Below are positions 35,529 to 44,899 of a DNA stretch of 64,000 nt, in pieces (positions within the stretch are counted from its first letter, which is position 1; each line of letters starts with the position of its first letter). The notes below the pieces were generated by a model. The model was given only the letters and a program-made list of their open reading frames with translations. It was not told the DNA's origin and made no database searches. Origin of the DNA: Prevotella sp. E13-27 (GTDB taxonomy: Bacteria; Bacteroidota; Bacteroidia; Bacteroidales; Bacteroidaceae); assembly GCF_023217965.1 (NCBI RefSeq), contig NZ_JALPSC010000002.1, positions 372,001-436,000 of the forward strand. The letters are read 5' to 3'. Position numbers and translations under genes: made by a program.

Positions 35529-36989
35529 ATGAGACATTTTTTCTTATCTGGTCTTTTAGCCGTGGCATCCGTCGTGTTTGCCCAGACAAACAGAACGTTT
35601 ACCTTTAACATTACTCCTGATGGTAAGGCAAACATGGTAGCCTACCTGCCCGATAATCCTACTGGTCGTGCAATTGTTGACTGCCCAGGAGGTGGATATA
35701 GTCATTTGTCAATGCAGAACGAAGGTCATGATTGGGCATCGTTCTTCAATAAGCGAGGCATTGCCTACTTCGTGCTTACCTATCGCATGCCCAATGGAGA
35801 TAGAAACATTCCGATGAGCGATGCTCGCATGGCTATCCGTACTGTTCGTGACTCTGCTGATGCATGGAAGATTAATCCTCGTGATGTGGGTATCATGGGA
35901 TTCTCGGCCGGAGGTCATCTTGCTTCTACCATGTCCACGCATAATGAATGGGCTGAGCGTCCAGACTTCTCAATACTGTTCTATCCTGTTGTGTCTATGA
36001 ACGAGCGCGAGACTCATCGTGGCTCTGTCATGGGATTCCTAGGTGATAATCGTAATGACAAGGACCTCGTGAAGAGTTTCTCAAACTTCAACGCCGTTCG
36101 TCGTCACCTCACTCCTCCTGCCCTCATCATTCTGGCAAATGACGATCGTGCTGTTCCACCTGTTACCAATGGTATCGCTTACTATTCAGCTATGCGTCGC
36201 GCTGGCAATGATTGTACGCTACATGTTTATACCTCTGGTGGTCATGGTTTTGGCTTCCGTTCTAACTTCAAGTATCATAATCAGATGCTTGCTGACTTAG
36301 ACCAGTGGCTTCGCGACCTGAAAGCACCAAAGACTGATGCTATCAGAGTGGCTTGCATTGGCAACAGCATCACCGATGGCATGGGTATCGACATGTCAGA
36401 GCGTCTTGGCTATCCTGCTCAGTTGCAGCGCATCCTCGGTAGTGGTTACGACGTAAAGAACTTTGGCGTCAGCGCACGCACCATGCTGAATAAAGGTGAC
36501 TATCCATATATGAATGAACAGGCGTGGAAGGATGCTCTTGGCTTCCTCGCGCCAGGTAAGAAAGATGGTTCTTCTGATATTGTCATCATAAAGCTTGGTA
36601 CCAATGACTCTAAAGATTATAACTGGAAGTATGGCAGCGAGTTTGAGGCTAACATGCAGCAGATGATTGACTCACTCTGTCCTATGGTGCCTGTGCTGAA
36701 CAAGAAAGGCAAAGCTACTAAGAAAATGAAGCGTGTCGACAGTCCCCGCATATTCCTTTGCACACCCATTAAGCCTGTGAGCGATAGGTGGGGCATCTCT
36801 GGCAATTGTATCACCAATGAAGTAATACCCGCTATTCGTCGTGTGGCAGAAAAGAATGGTCTAACCATTATTGACCTCAACAGCCTCTTCTCCATTGACG
36901 ACGGAAATATGCAGGGTGACGGCATTCATCCCACAGACAAGGGTGCTCGCCGCATGGCAGAGATTATTGCCGATGCAATAAAGAAATAG
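35529..36989 (+). CDS. Two-domain esterase: alpha/beta hydrolase + SGNH hydrolase
   Basis: This 486-residue secreted protein joins two unrelated esterase folds. After a signal peptide (to about residue 19), the first domain is an acetyl-esterase-type alpha/beta hydrolase with oxyanion element CPGGGYSHL, nucleophile Ser126 in GFSAGGH, Asp205 (ANDDRAVPP) and His239 (GGHGF). The second is an SGNH/GDSL hydrolase with Ser280 in CIGNSITDGMG, GTNDSKDYNW and DGIHPTDKGARRMAEII. It precedes a PL11 rhamnogalacturonan lyase by 55 bases, so deacetylation of rhamnogalacturonan is the likely task. The individual substrates are inferred. Confidence 0.85.
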   Translation: MRHFFLSGLLAVASVVFAQTNRTFTFNITPDGKANMVAYLPDNPTGRAIVDCPGGGYSHLSMQNEGHDWASFFNKRGIAYFVLTYRMPNGDRNIPMSDARMAIRTVRDSADAWKINPRDVGIMGFSAGGHLASTMSTHNEWAERPDFSILFYPVVSMNERETHRGSVMGFLGDNRNDKDLVKSFSNFNAVRRHLTPPALIILANDDRAVPPVTNGIAYYSAMRRAGNDCTLHVYTSGGHGFGFRSNFKYHNQMLADLDQWLRDLKAPKTDAIRVACIGNSITDGMGIDMSERLGYPAQLQRILGSGYDVKNFGVSARTMLNKGDYPYMNEQAWKDALGFLAPGKKDGSSDIVIIKLGTNDSKDYNWKYGSEFEANMQQMIDSLCPMVPVLNKKGKATKKMKRVDSPRIFLCTPIKPVSDRWGISGNCITNEVIPAIRRVAEKNGLTIIDLNSLFSIDDGNMQGDGIHPTDKGARRMAEIIADAIKK

Positions 36990-37044
36990 AAACTTCGTTA
37001 TTACAAGACAAACTACATAATTTTATACCATAACTATCTACAAA

Positions 37045-40000
37045 ATGACAATCAATCGAAATTTCATCATTTCTTTAGCAGTAATGCTATTGATTCCGCT
37101 GACATCTTCTGCCCAACGACTGATGCAGAAGACTGGTCGTGCGGTAGTTGCAGTAAACCGCACAGGCGGACGAAGTGTTACATCTCAGGGTGGACAGGGG
37201 TCACTCATCTCTTGGCGAAAACTCGCTGAGGAGCCCGAGGGCACTACTTATAATGTGTATAAGAGAGCTAAAGGCGCTTCTTCCTACACAAAGATCAACG
37301 CTTCGCCACTGAAGGTGACCTGCCTTTCTACGACACTTACCAACAACACAGAATATGCAGTCTCTGCTATCACTCCCGATGGCGTGGAGGGAGAGATTAG
37401 TAAGCCATTCCTATATACCACTAGGTCTTGGCCTAACGTGTGGTTCAATTTCGACTTTGACAACACAGTCCTTCAGCGTAATGACTATCGAACGAAATAC
37501 GTATGGCCAATGGATCTCGATGGTGATGGCGAATTTGATGCTGTCGTTGCTGATCGTCTGTATGCTGGTTCCAGTGATAGTGAAGAGGGCGGTGAGAATA
37601 CCTCTACCACCTCGCATAAGATTCAGGCATATCGTCTTGATGGCACGTTGCTATGGACTGTCGATATGGGACCAAACGTTAACATCTGTAGTGGTCAGAA
37701 CGATATGGTCCTTGCCTACGACATCAACTGTGACGGACGTTGCGAGGTTATTATCCGTTCCAGCGATGGCACTCGCTTTTGGGACAAGCAGAACAATACT
37801 TGGGGAAAATATGTTGGAGGCAGCACTACTGCCGATATCGATAATGACGGAATAGTTGATTATCGCACTCAGACGAAGCGCAACCCACCGTTCTACATAT
37901 CTGTCATAGATGGTGAGACAGGTGCTGAACTGGCTTATAACGAATTGAAGTACACAGAGTTGACTGAACCTAATGGTGACGCTTATCGTCGAGACAATCG
38001 TGCCGACTACATGAATTTTGGCTATGGCGCAATGGAAGGCCATTATGGCATTGCCTATCTCGATGGAATACATCCTTCGCTTGTAATGGAATGTGAGAAC
38101 CGTGATAACAGTGGACAGCATCATGGATATATCTTGTCATGGGACTATGATTGGAATGATGGAACGGCAACCAACTGGCATCACAGCTCTACGTGGGTAA
38201 GAAATCCAAAGCGACCAGGATGTGCTGAGTTCCATCAGATTCGTATCCTTGACAGCGATGGTGATGGCTGTGACGAGATGTGGGCTGGAGGCTATGGCGT
38301 TAATCCGCGTCAAGATCGTTTCGTGTCAACAGGATTGGCTCATGGAGACCGTTTCATAATCAGCGATATTGATCCAGATCGTCCAGGTCTTGAGGGCTTT
38401 GCCATTCAGCAAAGTGCTCTCCTCGGACAGTGCCTCTATGATGCTCGTACTGCAGAGCGCATAAAAGAGTGGTATCTTCCTTCAGTCTATGATGTTGGTC
38501 GTGGCGCATGTCTCGATATTGATGCTTCGCACAAAGGCTATGAGATTCTGAGCTATGCTGATGAGTTCGTCTATGACTGCAAGGGCGAGAAAACCGGTCA
38601 GACACGTACAGGCTCAATGTTTGAAGGCATCTGGTGGGACGGACGTCTTCAGCGTGAATGGATCAACTCCCCAGGTGGTTCTGGCTGGGACACCAACATC
38701 ATGATTACTCGCGTTTTGGGTGATCGCCTTGTTGAGTTCTCACAAGAGAGTAGCTGGGCTACTCATGGAGGCACAGGCACTCGTCCTGCCTTCATGGGTG
38801 ACCTCGTAGGTGACTGGCGTGAAGAGATTATCCTTGCCAAACAGAATGGAAGCAGCTCTACTGGTCTCACAGGCTACACCACTAATATCCCCACATCTTA
38901 TAGTATATACTGTCTGCAACAGGATCCTCACTATCGTGGCGACTGTACCACTCGTGGCTATTATCAGCATCCTAACACAGGCTACTATCTTGGCGGAGGC
39001 ATGCCTATGCCACCATTGCCACCTGTCTTTACAGCTGACGAGCGAAACACAATGGTAAGTGGTAAGAGTGTCATGTTTGATATTCAAGGTGATAACGACC
39101 AGCCTGTTGCTGTCAATGGAGAAGCTCCAACAGTAATCTACTTAATGAATCCTCGTGGTCATGACTATTCCTTTGAAGGAACTGGCACAACAGGCAATGG
39201 TCAGCTTATAAAGTCATTGCAGGGCACGGCTACATGGTCTTGCGACTTAGGCCATACAGGTCTTAACCTCATCAGCGAGGGTACACTTTGTGTTAATGGA
39301 ACAATTAGTGGTCCTGTTGAGTTGCGTGCTCGTGGTACGTTGGCAGGCAACGCAACACTTCTTGATACTATCAACTTTGAAGGTGCCCTTAACTATGAGG
39401 GATGCCGCTTGAAGCCAGGCAATGACAATGATCCAGAGGGAGTTATCGTATCGAAGAAGAGCATGACTCTTCCTGGAGAGGTCTATTTGGAAATCACAGC
39501 AGGCTTCATTGGTAATTCTTTAGAAACGATCCCTGTGTCTTCTTACATTTCTGTTGAAGGCGACCTCACTTTCAAGGGGACAAACTATGTTACTGTCAAT
39601 CTTCTTAATGGCGATGCAGCAACATACAAATTGGCAGAATGTACAGGCACGTTGACATGCGACCCTTCAAAATTGAAAGTTCGTGGACTTGGAGGCATCA
39701 ACTACGATCTCGCAGTAGAAGGGAAACAGTTACTCCTTATTATAAATGGTTCGCGTAAGCCGGCTGACAATGTCGTGTGGACTGGAGCCGAGAGCAGCGT
39801 GTGGGACTTCAAGGCAAAGAACTTCTCTCTGCTGTCGTCTGCCACACCTTTCGTATCAGGCGATACTGTGGTGTTCAATGCCCAGGGTGCTAACAAAAAT
39901 ATCACTATTAATGAGTCATTACCTGTTGGCGGAGTATCGTTCGATGCTGGAAAATATGTCCTTTCCGGCGATGGAGGCATATCGGGTAATGGTGGCATAA

Positions 40001-41646
40001 CAGTCAACGCTATGGCCGATGTGACGCTCAACATGAAGTATAGTGACTATACAGGTGCTACCATCGTAAATGGAGGTAAGCTCACCGTTCCCAATTTCTA
40101 TGATGGAGGACAGAAGAGTGCCATTGGCGCCTCTACAGCATCTGAAGGTAACCTCGTTCTCAATGGAGGCACACTCGTTCTTAGCAAAGATAATCAGGCA
40201 ACAAATCACATTATTACCATTACAGATACTGCCACAATCACTATTTCCTCGTCAAATAGTTCTCTGTCTCTTAAAGGACAGGTTAAAGGTAGTGGCTATC
40301 TTGTGAAGGATGGTCCAGGACAGCTGAACTTCACTTATGGAGGTGCTAACAATTTTGCAGGCGTCATAGTAAAGAAAGGTGTTATTGCTCAGGGCGCATG
40401 GAACTCTACCTTCGGACGCTCTGGCTCGCCCATGGTTCTTGCTGGTGGTGAGGTTCATCAGATTAGCAACAACAGCACAAGCACCATTCCTGTTTTCAAT
40501 CATGTTACAACAGTTATTGAAGGCACTACGAATACTATTAATGGCTCACGTCGCAGCAAGATTAACGGCTCGTTCCTTGGCAAAGGCTCTCTTACTATTC
40601 TTACTCACTATGTGCGTTGTGACATTGGTGCCGACTTCAGTAAGTTCGAAGGTCAGCTTACATTAATGAATAGCGACTCTGACAATGATGCTGTGCGCCT
40701 GATGCAAAATGTTACCGATATGAGCAAGACCGCACTCACCATTGGTGCAGGCAGCTATGTTGCTCATTTCGCCAGTGGTGGTGGAAGCGAGGTCGCAGCA
40801 ACGACAAAGATTGGTTCTCTTTCTTCTACTGCTACCGATGCTGTCCTTGGTGGCTCTTCAAGCATTTTCAAGGTGGGCTACCTTGGTGCTGATACAGAGT
40901 TTGTAGGACTTCTGAAGGCACAGCGAGTGGAGAAAGTAGGCGAGGGTAGACTTACTCTTAAGACGAGTGGCCACACATCACCTATGACAGTCAGCGGAGG
41001 CACACTCGAGATGCGTAGTGCCGATACTGCTCCCATGACCTCAGCTCTCATTACTGTTGGCAATGGTGGCACGCTGCTTGGCACAGGCATGCTCTCATCA
41101 GTAACAGTACAGAAGGGTGGCATCGTCCGTGGTGGTTTGGCATCGGTTACCACAGGTCAGCTTCGCATAAAGAATAACCTCACTCTAAGCAGTGGCTCAA
41201 CTGTTCTTGTCGAACTGGGCAAGACAACAGGCAACACACGGCTCGCTGTTACTGGCAGCATCACCCATAATGGTGACACCATTCTTGTGCATGTGCCATC
41301 AGGACGCGAACTCAGCGAAGGTGATGAGCTTCAGGTCTTCACTTCAGGTTACTCTTCAGCAACAGGTGAGGTCGTGGTGAAATGTCTTTCTGATGATGGC
41401 AGGCTATACGGCTTCGATACCTCGCTTCTCAATAGCGATGGCAAGTTGGTGGTGAACAACCAGTATGTTGGTGTTGACAACATGATGTTCAGTGACGACG
41501 CCATAGTTGATGTATTCACTACTGACGGACGCAAGGTGCGTAGTGGTGTGCGTAGGACTAATGCTCTTAACGCCCTTCCTGCAGGTGTCTATGTCGTAGG
41601 CCGCATGGTCAATGGCCGCATTGTAGGATGTAAGGAAATAAAATAA
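37045..41646 (+). CDS. PL11 rhamnogalacturonan lyase with large beta-strand-repeat C-terminus
   Basis: This 1533-residue secreted protein cleaves the rhamnogalacturonan I backbone by beta-elimination. After the signal peptide (to about residue 23), a fibronectin-like segment (WRKLAEEPEGTTYNVYKR) leads to an eight-bladed PL11 propeller with repeated calcium loops DLDGDGEFD, DINCDGRCE and DIDNDGIVD, ending near residue 660. The rest, about 870 residues, has repeats typical of autotransporter-associated beta strands (GGKLTVPNFYDGG, LNGGTLVLSKDNQ, GPGQLNFTYGGANNFAG). It ends in a T9SS-like tail (DVFTTDGRKVRSG, then PAGVYVV). Such length is unusual for PL11, whose members are normally about 600-750 residues. 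It is followed by the AI-2E permease gene after 12 bases. Confidence 0.85.
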   Translation: MTINRNFIISLAVMLLIPLTSSAQRLMQKTGRAVVAVNRTGGRSVTSQGGQGSLISWRKLAEEPEGTTYNVYKRAKGASSYTKINASPLKVTCLSTTLTNNTEYAVSAITPDGVEGEISKPFLYTTRSWPNVWFNFDFDNTVLQRNDYRTKYVWPMDLDGDGEFDAVVADRLYAGSSDSEEGGENTSTTSHKIQAYRLDGTLLWTVDMGPNVNICSGQNDMVLAYDINCDGRCEVIIRSSDGTRFWDKQNNTWGKYVGGSTTADIDNDGIVDYRTQTKRNPPFYISVIDGETGAELAYNELKYTELTEPNGDAYRRDNRADYMNFGYGAMEGHYGIAYLDGIHPSLVMECENRDNSGQHHGYILSWDYDWNDGTATNWHHSSTWVRNPKRPGCAEFHQIRILDSDGDGCDEMWAGGYGVNPRQDRFVSTGLAHGDRFIISDIDPDRPGLEGFAIQQSALLGQCLYDARTAERIKEWYLPSVYDVGRGACLDIDASHKGYEILSYADEFVYDCKGEKTGQTRTGSMFEGIWWDGRLQREWINSPGGSGWDTNIMITRVLGDRLVEFSQESSWATHGGTGTRPAFMGDLVGDWREEIILAKQNGSSSTGLTGYTTNIPTSYSIYCLQQDPHYRGDCTTRGYYQHPNTGYYLGGGMPMPPLPPVFTADERNTMVSGKSVMFDIQGDNDQPVAVNGEAPTVIYLMNPRGHDYSFEGTGTTGNGQLIKSLQGTATWSCDLGHTGLNLISEGTLCVNGTISGPVELRARGTLAGNATLLDTINFEGALNYEGCRLKPGNDNDPEGVIVSKKSMTLPGEVYLEITAGFIGNSLETIPVSSYISVEGDLTFKGTNYVTVNLLNGDAATYKLAECTGTLTCDPSKLKVRGLGGINYDLAVEGKQLLLIINGSRKPADNVVWTGAESSVWDFKAKNFSLLSSATPFVSGDTVVFNAQGANKNITINESLPVGGVSFDAGKYVLSGDGGISGNGGITVNAMADVTLNMKYSDYTGATIVNGGKLTVPNFYDGGQKSAIGASTASEGNLVLNGGTLVLSKDNQATNHIITITDTATITISSSNSSLSLKGQVKGSGYLVKDGPGQLNFTYGGANNFAGVIVKKGVIAQGAWNSTFGRSGSPMVLAGGEVHQISNNSTSTIPVFNHVTTVIEGTTNTINGSRRSKINGSFLGKGSLTILTHYVRCDIGADFSKFEGQLTLMNSDSDNDAVRLMQNVTDMSKTALTIGAGSYVAHFASGGGSEVAATTKIGSLSSTATDAVLGGSSSIFKVGYLGADTEFVGLLKAQRVEKVGEGRLTLKTSGHTSPMTVSGGTLEMRSADTAPMTSALITVGNGGTLLGTGMLSSVTVQKGGIVRGGLASVTTGQLRIKNNLTLSSGSTVLVELGKTTGNTRLAVTGSITHNGDTILVHVPSGRELSEGDELQVFTSGYSSATGEVVVKCLSDDGRLYGFDTSLLNSDGKLVVNNQYVGVDNMMFSDDAIVDVFTTDGRKVRSGVRRTNALNALPAGVYVVGRMVNGRIVGCKEIK

Positions 41647-41658
41647 AACTATATAGAT

Positions 41659-42747
41659 ATGGAATCGAAGAAGATAACTTTTGACGCCGTTGTGCGTGGA
41701 GTCTTGGGAGTGTTAGTCGTTGTTGGTATAGTAATGTTGCTCAATAGGCTGAGCAGTGTGCTGTTACCATTCTTTGTGGCGTGGCTGATAGCTTATCTGC
41801 TTTTTCCGCTTGTGAGATTCTTCCAATACACCTGTCGTCTTCGATTCCGTATCGTAGGCATCATCTGTGCCTTCCTTGTGGTGTCTGCATTCTTCACAGG
41901 CCTATTCTTTCTCATTGTTCCGCCTATGATAGAAGAGGGTGGCCGTATAAAGGACATCATCATCGAGTATATTGAAGGTAGTAGCATGCTAAGCAGCATA
42001 CCGTTGAAGATACAGGAGTTTATTCGCGAGAATACTGATGCCGAACAGCTGAAAGCCATCGTGACGCATGATGGCTTCATGGACAGCGTTAAGGAGACCA
42101 TGCCAAAGATATGGTCAATCATAGCTCAGTCAATAAGTTTGCTGGGTAGCATCCTTTCCCTCACCATGATTTTCCTATATACGCTTTTCATTCTCATTGA
42201 CTATGAAGAGCTTTCTGATGGATGGCCCAACCTGTTGCCTGCACGCTATCGTCCTTTCGCAGTCCAGCTTCTGAATGATGTTGAGGAAGGCATGAACAAA
42301 TATTTCCGTGGTCAGGGTCTCATAGCCTTCATCGTGGGTGTACTGTTCTCCATTGGCTTTCTCATCATCGACTTCCCCATGGCTATTGCTCTCGGCCTGT
42401 TCATTGGCTTGCTCAACATGGTGCCCTATCTGCAGACCCTTGGTTTCATTCCGTGCATAATCCTTGCTCTTGTCAAGAGTGCCGACACAGGTCAGAATTT
42501 CTGGCTCATCATGCTCTCTGTGCTTATAGTTTTTGCTGTGGTGCAACTCATTCAGGATGGCTTCCTCACTCCAAAGATTATGGGACATGTCACAGGTCTC
42601 AATGCTGCCATAATCCTCCTGTCGCTGTCTATCTGGGGCTCGCTCCTTGGCATGCTTGGCATGATTATCGCCTTGCCACTTACCACACTTCTCCTGAACT
42701 ATTACCAGCGCTATTTCATTAAGCACGAGAAGAGTAGTTGGAGGTGA
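41659..42747 (+). CDS. AI-2E family (PerM) transporter
   Basis: This 362-residue inner-membrane protein has about seven to eight hydrophobic segments. Family signatures include PFFVAWLIAYLLFPLVRF and a large soluble loop near residues 85-140. The C-terminal block runs FIGLLNMVPYLQTLGFIP and LTPKIMGHVTGLNAAIILL. Members include the AI-2 exporter TqsA and the Na+/H+ antiporter-like UPF0118 proteins, so the substrate is open. The stop codon TGA lies inside the first unit of a heptamer array. Confidence 0.88.
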   Translation: MESKKITFDAVVRGVLGVLVVVGIVMLLNRLSSVLLPFFVAWLIAYLLFPLVRFFQYTCRLRFRIVGIICAFLVVSAFFTGLFFLIVPPMIEEGGRIKDIIIEYIEGSSMLSSIPLKIQEFIRENTDAEQLKAIVTHDGFMDSVKETMPKIWSIIAQSISLLGSILSLTMIFLYTLFILIDYEELSDGWPNLLPARYRPFAVQLLNDVEEGMNKYFRGQGLIAFIVGVLFSIGFLIIDFPMAIALGLFIGLLNMVPYLQTLGFIPCIILALVKSADTGQNFWLIMLSVLIVFAVVQLIQDGFLTPKIMGHVTGLNAAIILLSLSIWGSLLGMLGMIIALPLTTLLLNYYQRYFIKHEKSSWR

Positions 42748-42836
42748 GAGGTTAGAGGTTAGAGGTAAGAGGTTAGAGGTAAGAGGTTAGAGGCTAGAGG
42801 TAAGAGGTTAGAAGTGAGAGGTTAGAGGTGAGAAGA
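42743..42836. repeat. Heptanucleotide array (GAGGTTA type)
   Basis: Thirteen 7-base units (GAGGTGA, GAGGTTA, GAGGTAA, GAGGCTA, GAAGTGA) begin in the stop codon of the AI-2E gene and end just before a terminator. It is the reverse-complement family of the 14610-14676 array. Confidence 0.9.
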
Positions 42837-42838
42837 TA

Positions 42839-42871
42839 AAAAATAGGACATCGATTGATGCCCTATTTTTG
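42839..42871. terminator. Bidirectional terminator between AI-2E and GH97 genes
   Basis: AAAAATAGG-A-CATC and GATG-C-CCTATTTTT form a 14-position stem with one mismatch and a GATT loop; A and T runs at the two ends suit both directions. Confidence 0.8.
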
Positions 42872-42887
42872 TATGGTTTTATGATGT

Positions 42888-44855
42888 TTAGAACATCACT
42901 ATGCCACCGTTAGGCTGCATGGTGAATTTAACCAGTCCTTTCTTGTTTGACTTCAGTGGCAGAATCTCTGCGTTCTTCACCTCCTTGGTCTTCTTGTCCA
43001 CCTGGTCTGTGAGCTGCTGTGTCAGTCCGAGTTCCTTGGTGTCGATGGTTAGCTGCACTGGCTCCTTTGTTGCGTTGAGGCCTGCAACATACCACTTGTC
43101 ACCATGACGGCGAGCCATCACGACATACTTGCCAGGATAGCCATCAATGAAGCGTGTCTCTTCCCATGTGGTCGGCAACTGCTTCAGGAAGTCTATCTCC
43201 TGCTGTGGCAACTCGTTGAGGTTGTTGGGCTGAATGGCAACACACTGCACGGCAGCCTGGTTAGTGAATGCTGTGGCAATCTCAAAGGCATCGGTAGTGT
43301 AGCGCTTGTGACGACTCTTATTGTCGCGGCTCAGGAACTTGTTCATTATCACGCCGCCCCAGTCCATTGAAGCCACAGCATTGCGACAGAAGGGATGCAT
43401 GGTCAGCTCGAAGCCTTCCTGCTTGGCGTGGTGCTCTGAGAAGAACACGTTCTCGCTGGCGAGCACAGCCTCTGACGATACGAAGTTAGGATACATCTTC
43501 TCCCATCCGCGAGGAAGTGTGCAGCCGTGGAAGATAACCTGTATGCCATAACGGTTTGCGTCGAAAAGAATGTCCTCATAAAGCTTTATGGTCTCCTGCT
43601 TGTCGCCTCCGAAGAAGTCAACCTTGATGCCCTTCACGCCGAGGCTCTTCATCCATGCCATCTCGCGATCACGTGCTATGCTGTTGTCCATGCAGTTGCG
43701 TGGTCCCTGAGGAGCATCGTTCCACTTACCGTTAGAGTTATACCAGAGGAGCAGCGACACGCCCTTGCTCTGAGCATACTTTGAGAGAGCAGGCATGCGG
43801 TCGCGACCTACCTGAGTGTCCCAGAGAGCATCCACGAGAATATACTCGTAACCCATCTCTGCAGCGAGGTCTATGAACTTTATCTGGTCATTCCAGTTCA
43901 TAGAGTTGTCCTGCCAGATGAGCCAGCTCCAAGTGTAGCGTCCTGCCTTGTAGTCCTCTGTTGGCTTGTATAGTGGGTTAACCACGTCGTAAGGAATGGT
44001 GGTCTCCACGATGGGCTTCAGCGAAGAGCCGATGGTGATGGTGCGCCAAGGGGTGTTTCCTGGCAGAGAGAACGATGCTGTGGTAGAGCCGAATCCATTG
44101 TTCTCGCCCTGCTGTGGGAAAGCGATGGTGTAGCCCTGTCCAGCCTTGAAGTCGCTGATGTGAGAGCCGCAGTATTCGCCTGTGACACCTGTCTCAGAGA
44201 TGAGCACCCAGTAGGGGGCGTTGTCTATGGTCTCCTTGAACAGACATGGGAAGGTATAGCCCTGATGGAAGCGCGATGGCTTGTTCATTGCGTCATCGGG
44301 CACATATTCCTCCTCGTAGCTTGGCTTTGTGCGCTCGAAGCCTGTTCCTGGGTGTATCTGTGGGCAGATGAATGTTGTTGTTCCGTCAGGAAGGAGGAAG
44401 CTTGTTGTCTCGCTTTCAATTACTATGCACTTTGCGTGCGATCTCTTCTGTTCTGGTATGAAGTATCGGAAGGCAATGTCGTTGTCTTTCACGAAGAACT
44501 CCACATCCATGCGCTGTTCTTTCTTGTTCTCCACGCTAATGATAGCAGAGCTTCCATTGGCAACGATGTCCGATGCCTTTGTCTGGCGCAGTGAGTACTT
44601 CATTGTCTTTGCCTTCTGTCCGCTGTTGTCGTTCAGAATGTTGATGTCTTTCGTGAAGTCGGCGATGTTTGACTTGAATCCGAGGGCTGATGACAGCACT
44701 ACCTGTTTGCCTTCGTAGGTGGCAGAGTAGGTCAGCTTGCCTCCGTCGTCATTGACTGTCACTACAAGTTTCTCGTTGGGTGAAGTAATCTTCACGTCCT
44801 TGGCAACCATGAAGACTGGCGCAAGGAGCATCATTGATAGAACTAGTTTTTTCAT
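42888..44855 (-). CDS. GH97 retaining glycosidase, alpha-galactosidase type
   Basis: This 655-residue secreted family 97 enzyme has a signal peptide ending near residue 18, an N-terminal super-sandwich (NEKLVVTVNDDGGKLTYSA), the catalytic barrel (EYILVDALWDTQVGRD) and a C-terminal sheet. The presence of Asp in KGIKVDFFGGDKQE and the block HGCTLPRGWEKMYPN matches the retaining branch (alpha-galactosidase), not the inverting SusB-type alpha-glucosidases. It lies 44 bases downstream of a PL11 gene on the same strand. Removal of galactose from rhamnogalacturonan side chains is therefore likely. Confidence 0.88.
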   Translation of the reverse strand: MKKLVLSMMLLAPVFMVAKDVKITSPNEKLVVTVNDDGGKLTYSATYEGKQVVLSSALGFKSNIADFTKDINILNDNSGQKAKTMKYSLRQTKASDIVANGSSAIISVENKKEQRMDVEFFVKDNDIAFRYFIPEQKRSHAKCIVIESETTSFLLPDGTTTFICPQIHPGTGFERTKPSYEEEYVPDDAMNKPSRFHQGYTFPCLFKETIDNAPYWVLISETGVTGEYCGSHISDFKAGQGYTIAFPQQGENNGFGSTTASFSLPGNTPWRTITIGSSLKPIVETTIPYDVVNPLYKPTEDYKAGRYTWSWLIWQDNSMNWNDQIKFIDLAAEMGYEYILVDALWDTQVGRDRMPALSKYAQSKGVSLLLWYNSNGKWNDAPQGPRNCMDNSIARDREMAWMKSLGVKGIKVDFFGGDKQETIKLYEDILFDANRYGIQVIFHGCTLPRGWEKMYPNFVSSEAVLASENVFFSEHHAKQEGFELTMHPFCRNAVASMDWGGVIMNKFLSRDNKSRHKRYTTDAFEIATAFTNQAAVQCVAIQPNNLNELPQQEIDFLKQLPTTWEETRFIDGYPGKYVVMARRHGDKWYVAGLNATKEPVQLTIDTKELGLTQQLTDQVDKKTKEVKNAEILPLKSNKKGLVKFTMQPNGGIVMF

Positions 44856-44899
44856 GTTTTTTATCTAATAGTTTTAATTAGGTAATATAATGGTTCTTG

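Noticed and set aside
42175..42726. 183-codon minus-strand frame
   Set aside because: The His/Glu/Lys-rich composition is the complement of membrane helices of the AI-2E transporter.
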